NCBI RefSeq assembly: GCF_018812025.1
Contig: NC_063044.1
Span: forward strand, 42,747,330-42,811,329
Source of the DNA: Megalobrama amblycephala
Lineage: Eukaryota; Chordata; Actinopteri; Cypriniformes; Xenocyprididae
Length of the DNA: 64,000 bases
Reading direction: 5' to 3'
Shown here one piece after another: positions 36,601 through 46,180 of the stretch (positions are counted from its first letter, which is position 1; every line of letters begins with the position of its first letter). Made by a program: the position numbers and the translations under genes. The notes under the pieces are model-generated. The model worked only from the letters and a program-made list of their open reading frames with translations, did not search any database and was not told the origin of the DNA.

Positions 36601-37602
36601 TCATAACGAATGCTTCTGTCAGTAAATGCATATTGCAAGTGCTCTTGACTGTCCACAGGGAAACCCGGGAACAGCATACGTGAAGTTTCACTTAGCCAAC
36701 AGGAGAATGGTAACCATCCAAGACTAATCCAAGAGATGAATGACAATAACTACCTTGCCCCTCTGCCGAACAAACAGAGGCAGCTACAGCAGCCACAGCC
36801 TCGTATCGATGTTCAGCCTGTTGATGCTCCTCAGAGGTTCCCACTGACTGCATCTGTGCCTAACATGCAGCTGCGACGGTTAGAGCAGCACCAGCTGCAG
36901 CTGAGACACATTCGACAGCGCCAGGAGCAGGAACGGCTGCAACGGCTGTGTCTGGAGGAGGAAAGGCAGCGGCAGGAACAGCAAAGGGCACTGGAGAGGC
37001 AACGTCGAGAGCTGCTTCAGTTGCAGCTGCAACAGCAGCAGCAGGAACACCGGCTCCGCCGTCAGCTCCTGCAGCGTCAGCTTGAGATGGAGCAGCAACA
37101 GAGAGTCAAACAGCAGCCGCAGGTAAAAGGGCAACCGCTGTGTCTCCTGTCGCCCTCATCTGGACTCTGCACCATCTACGAGGCCATGGAGACCAGCGAG
37201 GAGGAAGAGGATGCGGAGAACAGATCTGGGGGGCACCAAGGTTCTGCCAACCAGACTGGCAATTCGATCACAACAGACCTACCACTGAGAGTGGCCAACG
37301 GAAACCTTCGCCGACCGCCCCCACAGGAGCTGGACTGGAACACAAAACTGGATATGGTCCAGCAGCTTATTAACCAGACTCTGCTTCTGACCGGGGAGGA
37401 CGGATGTCCTCCGCTCCTGTACCTGCCTGGGCAGGGCGGGGGCATCCTCAGCCCTCTGGAGAGCAGCCTGTGGCCACACATCATGTCTCACTTCGACTGC
37501 TCCACTGCAACAGTGGCTTCTGTCAGTAGTTTCTCCCCCAGCAGCCAGGCCAGTTCCCAGCAAGGCGACTGGACTGTGGTGGAACTGGAGACACATCATT
37601 AG
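21021..37602 (+). CDS. prr36: PRR36-like large proline/acid-rich protein, five coding exons
   Basis: The spliced CDS joins 21021-21603, 22024-22117, 29723-29943, 30154-33732 and 36659-37602. All introns have GT/AG ends and each junction keeps the frame, giving 1,806 residues. The start has A at -3 and follows an acceptor at 20919. Residues 1-400 are Lys/Thr/Pro/Ala/Ser-rich. Residues 455-710 carry repeats of about 16 residues. Residues 871-922 are almost pure Glu. Residues near 1228 read DYDSSSGVESRSD. Residues near 1479-1493 read YYSAICDKTDNFLAG. Residues 1564-1647 form a Gln/Arg coiled coil. No enzyme or membrane motif is visible, and the protein looks largely disordered and intracellular. 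The PRR36 name (BTBD8-type C-terminus) is my best guess from memory of composition and the conserved C-terminal stretch, and the symbol is tentative. The exon structure is much firmer than the name. Confidence 0.6.
21650..21905. mobile_element. Palindromic MITE in the second intron
   Basis: CAATCCTACTCCTGGAGAGC on the left and GCTCTCCAGGAGCATGGTTG on the right are inverse complements around a short interior with ACACACCTG words. Relatives lie at about 38237-38420 and 38837-39012. Confidence 0.6.
22024..22117 (+). CDS. prr36: Second coding exon of the PRR36-like gene
   Basis: A 94-bp exon between the acceptor CCTTCACTTTAG and the donor GTAGGC at 22118. It enters at phase 1 and leaves at phase 2, encoding residues 195-225 (Ala/Ser/Thr/Lys-rich, including SRPTTAST and SPKPDRPP). 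It was found by frame continuity, since it is too short to stand out as an open frame. The composition matches its neighbours. Confidence 0.7.
24000..25204. mobile_element. TTAA-type DNA element (left end uncertain)
   Basis: The right terminus TGGGGCATAATAGGTCCCCT before TTAA (25201-25204) matches the elements ending at 3911 and 47023. The interior keeps GGGACCACACTGAAACGGCG and TGTGGGGTATTTTGAGCTAA. The left end is placed near 24000 from resemblance to remembered zebrafish repeats and is not proven. An open frame at 24385-24687 lies inside the element and is not a host gene. Confidence 0.55.
25848..26165. repeat. TTAAC-type dispersed repeat, best copy
   Basis: GGTAACACTTTACAATAAGG at the left is inversely related to TTTATTGTAAATTGTTACTG at the right. 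The interior is rich in GTTAACATTAGTTAATG words, also on both strands. It is probably a non-autonomous DNA element. Confidence 0.6.
29421..29632. mobile_element. Short Angel-like palindrome, TTAA-flanked
   Basis: TTAA lies at 29421-29424 and 29629-29632. The arms AGGGAGAGTTCACCCAAAAA and TTTTTGGGTGAACTATCCTA are inverse, and GTTCCAAACCTGTATGAGTT pairs with AACTCATACAGGTTTGGAAC, so the 212-bp element is one hairpin. It lies only about 90 bp upstream of a coding exon. Confidence 0.8.
29723..29943 (+). CDS. prr36: Third coding exon of the PRR36-like gene
   Basis: The acceptor TGCTATCTGCAG ends at 29722 and the donor GTGGGC begins at 29944 (weaker than consensus). It encodes residues 226-299, rich in Ala/Pro/Thr/Ser with recurrent TPT, TAK and PKT words, phase 2 in and phase 1 out. 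The antisense open frames here are artefacts of the same low-complexity sequence. Confidence 0.75.
30154..33732 (+). CDS. prr36: Large central exon of the PRR36-like gene
   Basis: A 3.6-kb exon between the acceptor TTTTCATTAG and the donor GTAACG at 33733. It encodes residues 300-1492 plus one base. In order it holds a Lys/Ser/Thr/Pro-rich start, Ala/Val-rich residues 418-450, an array of about 16-residue acidic repeats (455-710, ISPTSYEAREETV type), a Pro/Ser segment, a glutamate run (871-922), Asp/Glu clusters, and a less repetitive C-terminal part (from about 1228) with alternating Ser/acid stretches and short hydrophobic clusters such as DDLLGCPVDLLPI. That last part is the most likely conserved region. 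If the donor is not used, the frame reads three more codons and stops at 33741-33743. Confidence 0.85.
30620..31385 (+). repeat. In-frame 48-bp coding repeat array
   Basis: Units of about 48 bp (16 codons) recur, most cleanly at 31035-31200, where CCTCTTATGAGGCACGAGAA and TGTCATTTCCCCTACC appear nearly unchanged in successive units. Older units upstream and downstream are diverged. The array encodes acidic units with the pattern P-hydrophobic-I-x-P-x-S/T-x-E-A/E-x-E-E/D-T. Confidence 0.8.
31866..32020 (+). repeat. GAG/GAA repeat encoding a glutamate run
   Basis: A purine tract of mixed GAG/GAA codons, giving about 45 Glu with a few Lys and Asp. The mixture of codons suggests selection for Glu rather than a young pure trinucleotide expansion. 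The opposite strand gives a meaningless serine run. Confidence 0.85.
33733..34140 (+). other. Alternative 3' end of the short PRR36-like isoform
   Basis: When the donor at 33733 is ignored, translation ends after Gly-Asn-Val at 33743, giving 1,495 residues. Two overlapping AATAAA signals lie at 34109-34114 and 34118-34123, so a short transcript could end near 34140. Whether this form is made is an inference. Confidence 0.5.
34141..36658 (+). other. Rest of the last intron
   Basis: No exon was recognised. AT-rich low-complexity stretches occur at about 34866-34905 and 35655-35850 (TATTTATT words). Poly-T tracts lie near 35937-35949 and 36206-36217. The intron ends with the acceptor TGACTGTCCACAG at 36658. 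Confidence 0.6.
36659..37602 (+). CDS. prr36: Terminal coding exon of the PRR36-like gene
   Basis: It enters at phase 1 after the acceptor at 36658 and encodes residues 1493-1806. Residues 1564-1647 are Gln/Arg/Leu/Glu-rich with heptad-like leucines (a predicted coiled coil). They are followed by CLLSPSSGLCTIYEAMETSE and an acidic patch. The tail contains DWNTKLDMVQQLINQTLLL (about 1718), SPLESSLWPHIMSHFD and the end DWTVVELETHH. The tail is hydrophobic and non-repetitive, unlike the disordered middle, so it probably forms a conserved interaction module. I do not recognise it as a named domain. The alternative is that this exon starts a separate gene at ATG 36736, but continuous phase from the previous exon favours one gene. 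Confidence 0.75.
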
Positions 37603-37637
37603 GAGCCTGATTCCTTATTCAGCCTATCATGTGCACT

Positions 37638-37643
37638 AATAAA
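37638..37643 (+). terminator. Poly(A) signal of the long isoform
   Basis: AATAAA lies 36 bases after the stop codon, so the 3' untranslated region would be very short. Confidence 0.6.
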
Positions 37644-37712
37644 ACAATATCAATCCCTTATCCCGAACTACTATAGAAACACTATACTGTCCAATATGCG
37701 CACTTGCATTAT

Positions 37713-38220
37713 GCCTCGTTTCCACCAAGCGGTACGGTTCAGTACAGTTCAGTACGGTACGCAATTTATGCCGCTTGAATGGTTACCTAATTCCGAACCG
37801 TACCATACCACTTTTTTGGGACCCTTCCATTGGGGTACCTAGCACAGCAGTCCGGTACTAAAGGGTGGAGCTAGACTCTCTGCAGAACATTGATTCGTTG
37901 ACAGAGAATCGTCACTTGTGCGTGCTACAAGGGACAACACAAGAGGCGGCATTTATTAATAAAGTTGAAACACAATACCGTTTCTTCTTGTGACAAACAG
38001 CCACATGACGAAAGCAAGAACAAGATCTGCTGTACGCCCTCCATTGTTGTTTACTGTGTCACTTTCTTCTTTGCGCATCGTTCGCTACTTTCCAGCATAT
38101 GCCACACTTATCAAGTAAGGATACTGTTGGAGGTGGAAACGCAAGCCGGATTAGAGTTTACCATCCCGAATCGTACTGAACTGTACTGTACTGTCCTGTA
38201 CTGCTCGGTGGAAATGAGGC
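37713..38220. mobile_element. DNA MITE with GCCTCGTTTCCACC ends
   Basis: The left end GCCTCGTTTCCACCAAGC and right end GCTCGGTGGAAATGAGGC are inverse (two mismatches). ATTAT flanks both sides (37708-37712 and 38221-38225). The interior repeats GGTACGGTTCAGTACAGTTC-like words. It sits about 70 bases past the poly(A) signal of the PRR36-like gene. It probably belongs to the hAT-like elements common in fish, but the superfamily is not certain. Confidence 0.7.
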
Positions 38221-38236
38221 ATTATATCAGGGTGCC

Positions 38237-38420
38237 CAATACTGTCTATGAAGAGCTTCCTCCCAGTTCAGTTTCAATCCAGCTCCAACACACCTGTCTG
38301 TAATTATCAAGTTTTCCTGAAGATTTTAATTGGCTGGTTCAGTTGTTTTTTATTAAGATTGGAGCTGAATTTTGCAGGGAGGTAGATCTCCAAGTACAGG
38401 ATTGGGCTCTGCATTATACA
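38237..38420. mobile_element. Palindromic MITE, CCAACACACCTG type
   Basis: Imperfect inverted arms surround AATCCAGCTCCAACACACCT and TTGGAGCTGAATTTTGCAGG. It is related to the element at 21650-21905. Confidence 0.5.
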
Positions 38421-38836
38421 GATCTATACTATTTGACCCTTATCCTCAAACTATCAGTTTTTGTTTGTAATAGTGTGGTCTCATCCATTCTAAATGCTGT
38501 CATTTTGAGTCTTCAGTTCTCAAGCACCTTCCTGAAGAGTTTTCTGTGGCATATACTTTCTCCTCTTAAAATCTACACACACTTATGGATTAATGCTATT
38601 TTATCAATTTTCTGTAGTAGTTCAACAACATGAAAAAAACACCATATTTACTTTTTACAATTAGTCATAATGTTAAAGATTATTAAAGATAAAAACATTG
38701 TCTTAATCTTTCATCAAAATTCAAGAACTTGCTCTGCCTCTGAAATGACTTTCCTTTTTAGCCAACGTCACTTAGGCCATGTGGGTTATTAGTTAATGTT
38801 AAACAGCAGCAAAATAGCTAATTAGGCATTGTTTTG

Positions 38837-39012
38837 GGCCAGTTTCTCAACCCTGTGCCTGGAGGCACACCTACAGTACACATTTTGGATGTCTCCCTAT
38901 ATCTGACCCATCCGTTTCAGGTCTTGATAAGCTGATGAGTTGAATTAGGTATGTCTGAATAGGAACGAAAATGTGTAGTGTTGGTGTGCCTCCAAGAACA
39001 GGATTAGGAAAC
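38837..39012. mobile_element. Palindromic MITE, GTGCCTGGAGGCACACC type
   Basis: CTCAACCCTGTGCCTGGAGG and GTGCCTCCAAGAACAGGATT are inverse arms around a short interior. The architecture resembles the 38237 element. Confidence 0.5.
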
Positions 39013-41300
39013 ACTTTTAGGCAACTGTTGTGTAATCCAACCTTTCTTAAATCTTGCCAATAGTTAATGCAGTAATTTAAAGTGGTTAATGTAAGGTACA
39101 ACAATCATTTGAAAATAGACATTAAAAAAAAAAGTTTTAGTTTCAAGAAGGGGAAATTGACTGCAAACCATATCTCCTGTTATTGTAAGTTGCTATATAG
39201 AACAACAGTATAATACTTTTGTTTGGCTCCAATTTGTAATGAAAGACAATCAGCTGTTGTAATTTATGGCCATATTTAGATTTAACTTTGTAACTGTTTG
39301 TCTCTGTTCTAATGATACATATACTGATAAATACAGTTTATCAGTGTAATAGAGATTTTTACATTGATATTAGTTGTAATTAGATTATGCGTTCTGTTAC
39401 ATTATATGTAATGTTATGTTGTTGTCTAAGGACTGTTGACCTCATGTTGCTGTACCGGCTCTGGACAGAGCTGCTTTGTTTGCTCTTCTCCTCTGGAGAG
39501 GGAGATTTCAGTTGTGGGGAAACTCTTTTCTCCCAACATTCCTGAACCATTACCTCATTTCCTGGGTCCCTCTTGTTTCAATGGGTTTCCTGGGTTACTG
39601 ATGATCTCATGGCAACTAGGAAAAAGGAGGTGTCTAAAAGACACATGAAGGAGACACAAAGGTTTAGTAAATGAACTGTTTGCTGTCAGTGCTTTCAATC
39701 TGATTTTCTTGGGATGCTGTGGATTATGTATTTTTACAGAGTTATATGTACAGATTATGAAGGGGGGAGGGGTAATGTTGGCAAGAGTTGTGAATTAGTA
39801 GTTCTCTTATATTTTCTACAGCACTTTAGTTCTTTAATTTCTTTGTGTCTTTGTTCATTTTGTACATTGTCTTCACTGGTTGAATCTTTCGGGTATAGAC
39901 TAGACCTGTTTAAGACACACTACTGAATTGCAATAGTGCCATCTATTGGTGATGCATCATAACAGCAACTGATGTAGTGTTGGATTCTCAAGACAAACCA
40001 ATTTGTTCATCAAGTTATATATTATACATTTAGAAATACATTAATGATTCATCTGTCATCCATTGATATAGCGCATGTAGCAGGCAGTTAAATGTACTTT
40101 CTGAGGTAAGTTAATATTCACTGTTTGTTTTCGTTGTTGTTGTTTTGAACGATATATTGCAATTAATCACTGGAGATATTTTTAACATGTTGTATTGGCG
40201 TGTTTAAACAGTTAGTTGTAGTTTATTTTTTTATTCAAATCATAATTGTAATGATAAAGATGTATTAGATACCAGCACAGATTAATTTCTATTCGCTATT
40301 TCCTTTTTATCCTGTTTTTGTAAGATGCTATTTAGAACAACAGTAAGATAATTTTGTTTTAATTCCTGTAATATTATGCATATTCAATTAATGATAAATA
40401 TTGGAGGTCAAAGAAGGAGGAGTCAAGGGTGTAAAATCTGATGAATAGTATAATTTATTGTCTTTATAACTAAGTTATGTTTTATTAAAGGAGAGTACAA
40501 CCTAATTATAATCAACTGCAGAGTTGATTACTTTGGAAGAAAGAAACAATAAAACTGCACTATTTCAAGACAGATATATTTCAAAATATATTTTATTTAT
40601 TTATTGTTTAATATTTATTTAATTTGTAATAATGAGAATTGAATAACGTTTCAAATATCTGGCATTACTGGTGAAGGTTGCATGTTTGCATGAGTATCCT
40701 TTTAATATTTGTTCCATTATTTCACTCGTTCACCTTTATGTAATCTGTACTGTTATCTCTTTCCATCCTATACAACTCAATCTGTGTCCTTATTGCAAGT
40801 GAATACAGTGTAGTCATTCATCAAATCACACTACACTTCTCAAAAGAATCTACAGTGAAACCACTCGTGATCATTTTGTAACTATCAGTTTGTTATAGAC
40901 TCGGTGTTTTTTCTCCTACCTTGGACTCTTTATTATCAAGTCGGCAATGTGTGAGTCATAGCCGACGTTCCTGTGGAAGAAAAGTTTACAGGCTAAATAC
41001 TTGCTAGTAACAATTAAAACTACATACACATTTCTAACAACCATTTTAGCCTGTAGTCTGCTTGTAATATTTTGCTAAATCAGCCACAGCTGTGCTAAAA
41101 TTACCTTTCTCGAGCGTCTTGACTTTGCTGGCCGGTGTAATAGTCACACTAGATATGAATACCCCAAACTACTTTGAACAAACATAGTTTTAAAGCATAA
41201 CCGATTTTCACACAAGTGTTTCAGTGGGTCAGACGTCTCTGCAGCGTGTAGACCTACTTACAAAGCCCGCGCGCGCCAAACTGCACTTGACAAAGAACGG
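39013..41300. other. AT-rich intergenic DNA
   Basis: No gene is supported. A block of about 60 bp at 39180-39240 recurs diverged at 40314-40375 (GTAAGTTGCTATATAGAAC and GTAAGATGCTATTTAGAAC), so the sequence between may have been duplicated. Short open frames at 39436-39648 and 39714-39926 lack family features. Confidence 0.4.
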
Positions 41301-42259
41301 TTAAAGGTGCCCTAGAATTGAAAATTTAATTTACCTCGGCATAGTTAAATAATTAGAGTTCTGTACATGGAAATGACATACAGTGAGTCTCAAACTCCAT
41401 TGTTTCCTCCTTCTTATGTAAATCTCATTTGTTTAAAAGACCTCTGAAGAACAGGCGAATCTCAAAATAACACCAACTGTGACGCAACAGTCGGAATCAT
41501 TAATATGTCTGACCCCAATATTTGCATATGCCAGCTCATGTTCAAGGCATTAGACAAGCCAGTGTTAACGTCTGGAGCTGCACAGATGAATCAACAGACT
41601 TTATGCAGGTAAGCAAGCAAGGACAATAGTGAAAAATGGCAGATGGACCAATAATAACTGACATGATCCATGATATTTTTAGTGATATTTGTAAATTGTC
41701 TTTCTAAATGTTTTGTTAGCATGTTGCTAATGTACTGTTAAATGTGGTTAAAGTTACCATTGTTTCTTACTTTATTCACGGAGACTGGAGCCATCGTTAT
41801 TTTCATTATTAAACACTTGCAGTCTGTATAATTCATAAACACATCTTCATTCTTTATAAATCTCTCCAACAGTGTGTAATGTTAGCTTTAGCCATGGAGC
41901 ACTATCAAACTCATTCAGAATCAAATGTAAACATCCAAATAAATACTATACTTACATGATCCGATATGCTGCATGACAAACACTTTGTAAAGATCCATTT
42001 TGAGGGTTATATTAGCTGTGTGAACTTTGTTTATTCAATGTATTATAGAGTTGCGAGCTTAGGGGCAGGGAGCGCGAGCATTTAAAGGGGAAGCGTGCTG
42101 AAACGGCACGTTTTTAATTATGGCCCAAAATAGGCAGATAAAAAACTGAATAAAAAAAAAATCTATGGGGTATTTTAAGCTGAAACTTCACAGACACATT
42201 CAGGGGACACCTTAGACTTATATTAAATCTTGTGAAAAAGGGTTCTAGGGCACCTTTTA
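41301..42259. mobile_element. TTAA-type DNA element, about 960 bp
   Basis: TTAA at 41301 is followed by AGGTGCCCTAGAATTG. The right end reads GGGTTCTAGGGCACCTTTTA, the inverse of the left end. The right-hand TTAA appears mutated (TTAC). The right part shares TATGGGGTATTTTAAGCTGA and CACAGACACATTCAGGGGAC with the element ending at 47023. No transposase frame is visible. Confidence 0.65.
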
Positions 42260-42443
42260 CCAATCACTGCGCCTCTGTCTGATGTATTTTATTTAGCTTA
42301 CTGATTATCCTATTTAATATATTTTAAACAGCTGCATTAACACTTATGCTTCTTTAATTTTTATTTTTCAAGAAATTGCATTATCTCTTACATTGATAAA
42401 ATGCACGAATTTGGATATTTGACTTTCAGTTTTAGCTACAGTT

Positions 42444-42478
<35 letters not shown>

Positions 42479-43189
42479 CTGTTTAACCATTTTAAACGGT
42501 CAGTTTTATATCTGACTGACCAAAGGATGAATTTTGTTTGGATAGTGGTGTCAATAATTAACACATGCTAATAAAATACATTGAAACGTTCACCCATTAT
42601 GTAGCCTACCTGGAAAAAAAAAAAAAAAATTAATAACGGCATCTTCTTATGTGGGAATTTTAAAGCGCTTAAAAAAAAAAAAAAAAAATTGTTACAGCAA
42701 AAGTGTCGTCATTGTGATCCACAGGGGGGCGCATTTCCAACTTTAACTCAAAAGTAAACGCTCATCAGTGTGTATTAAAACGTTAGCGAGTAGCATATCT
42801 GTTCTAATCCTGGATGAATTTGTACTTCAGCACTACATCTGACTGGGAGTTGCATAAAAAAATAAAAAAAAACCTTGCAAAGAGACAAAAGTGCGTCATG
42901 ACCTTATAACCTGATCTAGTGTTTATTCAACCACGATAGTACAGGTGTATTTCAACCAGATTTTATTGGACAATATGTAATGTTGTGACATTTTGAGTTT
43001 GAACGAATAAAGACAATGACAAGGCTATAAAGGCCTATAGGTAATACAATATTTTGTAGGCTACTGCAGTAATGTTATGGCATGAGACATGTCGAGTCAT
43101 TGTTTACAAAAAAAAAAAAAATGTAATTAATTGTAGGGTTTTTATATTTCTAGAGCATGTGAATTTCACTTCGCCCAAAGCTCAACACG
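42260..43189. other. AT-rich intergenic DNA with A-runs
   Basis: No gene was seen. There is an (AAT)n tract at 42444-42478 and poly-A runs near 42615, 42673 and 43109. Confidence 0.5.
42444..42478. repeat. (AAT)n microsatellite
   Basis: About 11 AAT units. Confidence 0.9.
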
Positions 43190-43791
43190 TGTTGTGAGTG
43201 AAAACGAAAGCGCTGTCTTCTATGGCGGACACAAACGTCCGTCACATGACCGCGCTCCAGTGCGCGCAGGCACCAGAACGCGCTCCATCAGAGCGCGAGA
43301 TCACCGGGTGACGGTTACTGCGCGTGCTCTAGTCTCATCACAGAATGACAGCAGCAGGACGGATAATTGTGCGCTCCTGGTGACTCTCTATTGAACCGGA
43401 CTGGGAGTCTGCAGAGTCCGAAGATGCACTTTAGGGTCTAATTTTGGACTTCATTTAGCAGTGTACCAGTGATGAATATCTGTCCCAGACGCATGGAAAA
43501 CAACTTCCCTTTATGTATTTGTATGCTGCACGTTTATGAATACGATCCAATCTAAACTGAGCGACTGACAAACTTGTATCTTTGCCTCATCAAGGGAGTT
43601 CACGCAGAAATGGCTCCGTGGATCTGATCTTTATGACAGAACAGGGCAGCGCAACAGGACGCAGTTCATCGCATCTGCTTCATCACAATAGCGAGTATTT
43701 AACGCTTCGTTGCCGTTATGATGTGACTCGTTAGTGAAACTGAAGCTGCTCAGGTGAGAAGCATCGGCATCTCCGCTCCCTGTCACCTGAG
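43190..43791 (+). promoter_or_regulatory. CpG-rich promoter and 5' UTR of a second gene
   Basis: A CpG-rich block within AT-rich surroundings (GACCGCGCTCCAGTGCGCGC near 43249). It precedes a short ATG exon that ends at a strong donor. CAGGTGAGAAG at about 43751 could be an alternative donor for an untranslated exon. No TATA box is clear and the start site is unknown. Confidence 0.5.
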
Positions 43792-43821
43792 ATGGCCATC
43801 AACATCACCGGCTCCATGCGT
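43792..43821 (+). CDS. Candidate first coding exon of an unidentified gene (MAINITGSMR)
   Basis: The ATG has G at -3 and G at +4. Ten codons follow before CGT and the strong donor GTAAGT at 43822, leaving phase 0. The exon lies at the 3' edge of a CpG-rich block, as expected for a first exon. Ten residues are too few to identify a family. No downstream exon was recognised in this window, so the gene would have to continue past the right edge, more than 20 kb away, or through the candidate exon at 57408. Confidence 0.4.
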
Positions 43822-44344
43822 GTAAGTTTAGACCATCTGTCGCTCCTGTGAATGAGCTGTGGAGCTCTAATGCACTTCACATAATCCATATTTTATTTGT
43901 GTGCGTGTGTGTGCTGTCTTGAAAGCTACTCGAACACGCTTGTGAAATGACACTCAACAAATAGAATGAACATATAACCTTAAGACAGGCAGTCGAGAGC
44001 AGGTTCAGTAAGTTTTAGTAATTTTATGTGCTTTTTATTTTATATTCTATTTCGCTTTTGTTTATTTATTTTTAGTTCTTCAGCTCGAACTTATGTCAGT
44101 TAGTTGCCAATGCATCATTTCTCTTTTTTGTTTGTTTTTCATCGAATATTCTGTTTCATTTCAGTGGACGAAAAGTTTTGCCCTAGTCTATAAGTATACA
44201 ATTTAAATGATGATTACATTTAGTGTTTAAAGTGACTTTTTAGTGCATAGCATATATATTAATTAATTCATATTAATTAACCCTTATTATTGACGGATTA
44301 TAGACTGTAAATAAGCACAGACATGAGTAGGTGAACCTCATGCT

Positions 44345-44645
44345 ATCTGTGTTTGCTTTGGTTTTGTTCATGTTTAGTTTCCTTGGTTTTCATCAGTTTC
44401 TATGGTTTTTCATTGTTTAATTTGGCACACCTAGCATTCATTGTGTTGATTGGTTTGGTCTGTGTATTTAAGTTCTGTGTTTTTTTCAGTTCATTGCCTG
44501 TCTTTGTTAGATATTATTGTGTTGTTCTGTTCTAGTTTTAATAGTTCCTGTATTCAGAGTCTCTTGTTATTTTGAGTTTTTGCTGTATTAAAGAATGGCT
44601 GCACCTTTTTTCATCATTACAACAAGAGCTCCCAGGTACATTTCT
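44345..44645. repeat. Possible retroelement tail
   Basis: TTTGGTT- and GTGTTT-rich sequence ends with GCTGTATTAAAGAATGGCTG followed by C/T-rich DNA, resembling a teleost retroelement tail. This is a weak resemblance from memory, and the open frame at 44353-44535 is part of it. Confidence 0.3.
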
Positions 44646-45536
44646 ATAATGTACTTAAAGTGCTCTATTTTTATGCACTAATTTTGTACTTAATATACTA
44701 AAAATTCTTCTTTAGTACTTCTTAAGATCATCTTAAGAACATCTAAGTGTACTCAACTGTGCTATTTTTGAGATACCATGAAATATGAACTAAAATATGC
44801 TTTTAATATATCTCTGTATTTAAAAAATATATTTAGCTACCACTTGTAGTACACTATGGGTTCAAATACACTATAAGTGGTATCTAAATATGTTTTGTAA
44901 ATACAGATACTCTGAACTCTTTTCTGCCCTCATTTAACCTCTTGAGGATTTACTACAGTGTTGCAATTATATAATGAGCTCTGCGTGGAAAAAAATGATT
45001 TCTTTATTTAGTATTTGGATTTAAGTATAATCCTGTTGCTGGCGTAATTTAGGATAAATTACCTGGATTTACTCTTTTTGTAATCTTTGTTCCATATTAG
45101 GATGTTTCAGCAGGTTTGTCATTTGAAGTGAAGGTGGTCAGCAGCTGTTTCAGTCCTCTGTCACTTTTGTGTACATGAAACCTGTAAATATGGCTCATAA
45201 TGATGGTCTTGTCAACAAATCTAGAGTTTCAAGAGAATCTCTCAGGAATAATTCAGCTGGTTTTCCTCAGGTGGTCATCAGTTTTGCAGAAAAGGCTTTG
45301 GATTTAGCATGTTTAGGGTGATGTAGAGTTTGGACTGTCTGTTGTGTTCTCTGTGATGTTCACTGTAGGAAAAATACAGGCTGAATTATACAAACCCCAA
45401 TTATGAAGCGTTAGATTGGGGGGGTCTCATCTGCCAACTAATTATTTCTTTAAATTCACAGACCTCATGTTTTGTGGCTTTTTTGCCTTCTTTGTTGTAT
45501 TTGAGGTCAACTATATGTAATAAATTTAAAAGAATA

Positions 45537-45745
45537 GCAGAGTCCACACCACACCTATAACAATAATGGCACAGAAAAACAATATCTTTTAAATCGCTTT
45601 CGAAATGATGTTTTCCATCTGATAAATGATTAAAACATTGGCGGCTAATCAGAATCCACCAGACTTTAAAGAGTTTGAGTATTTATAATGCAGCGTGCAC
45701 TTATAATAAACAGGACGTTATTGTCCGTTGGTGTGGGCACTAAAA
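45537..45745. mobile_element. MITE with GTCCACACCAC ends
   Basis: The left end GAGTCCACACCACACCTATA and right end GTTGGTGTGGGCAC are roughly inverse. A decayed relative is at about 5098-5215. Confidence 0.5.
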
Positions 45746-46180
45746 GTGTTAGTTTTGTTCATGGTGTGAACCTTTACTGCTTTATGCAGCAAAAAATCAG
45801 AGAGGCTCTCTGTCGCATCGATGTTTCAGCTTCGTCCCGGGAAGAATTAAAAATTAAACAGCTTTTCTTACAGAACTGAGCCTGTCTTGCTGTACTGTGG
45901 ACGAGAAACTGCCTCAGCTGTTTTTTTGTCAGTACGGTATGTCTGAGATCTCAGACTTGTTTGTAATGTTTCAACACAAACTTTAAACTGAACTAATGGT
46001 CACAGGCAAAATTAGGCCCAGAACATACAAACTTGGAGTAGGATGTACTTGAAAAAGCTATTTTCACCCTGTAAGTGGTTAAATTCCTTAAAATTGAAAA
46101 TTTAAAGTAGAAAGACTCAAAAATGTTTAAATGTAAAGCAGAACAGACTCAAAAAGTTAACTTATGCTATTAGGCATTAT

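Noticed and set aside
36736..37602. Independent single-exon gene starting at ATG 36736
   Set aside because: The phase from exon 33732 and the acceptor at 36658 continues this frame upstream of the ATG, favouring a terminal exon. It remains possible if a promoter exists in the last intron.
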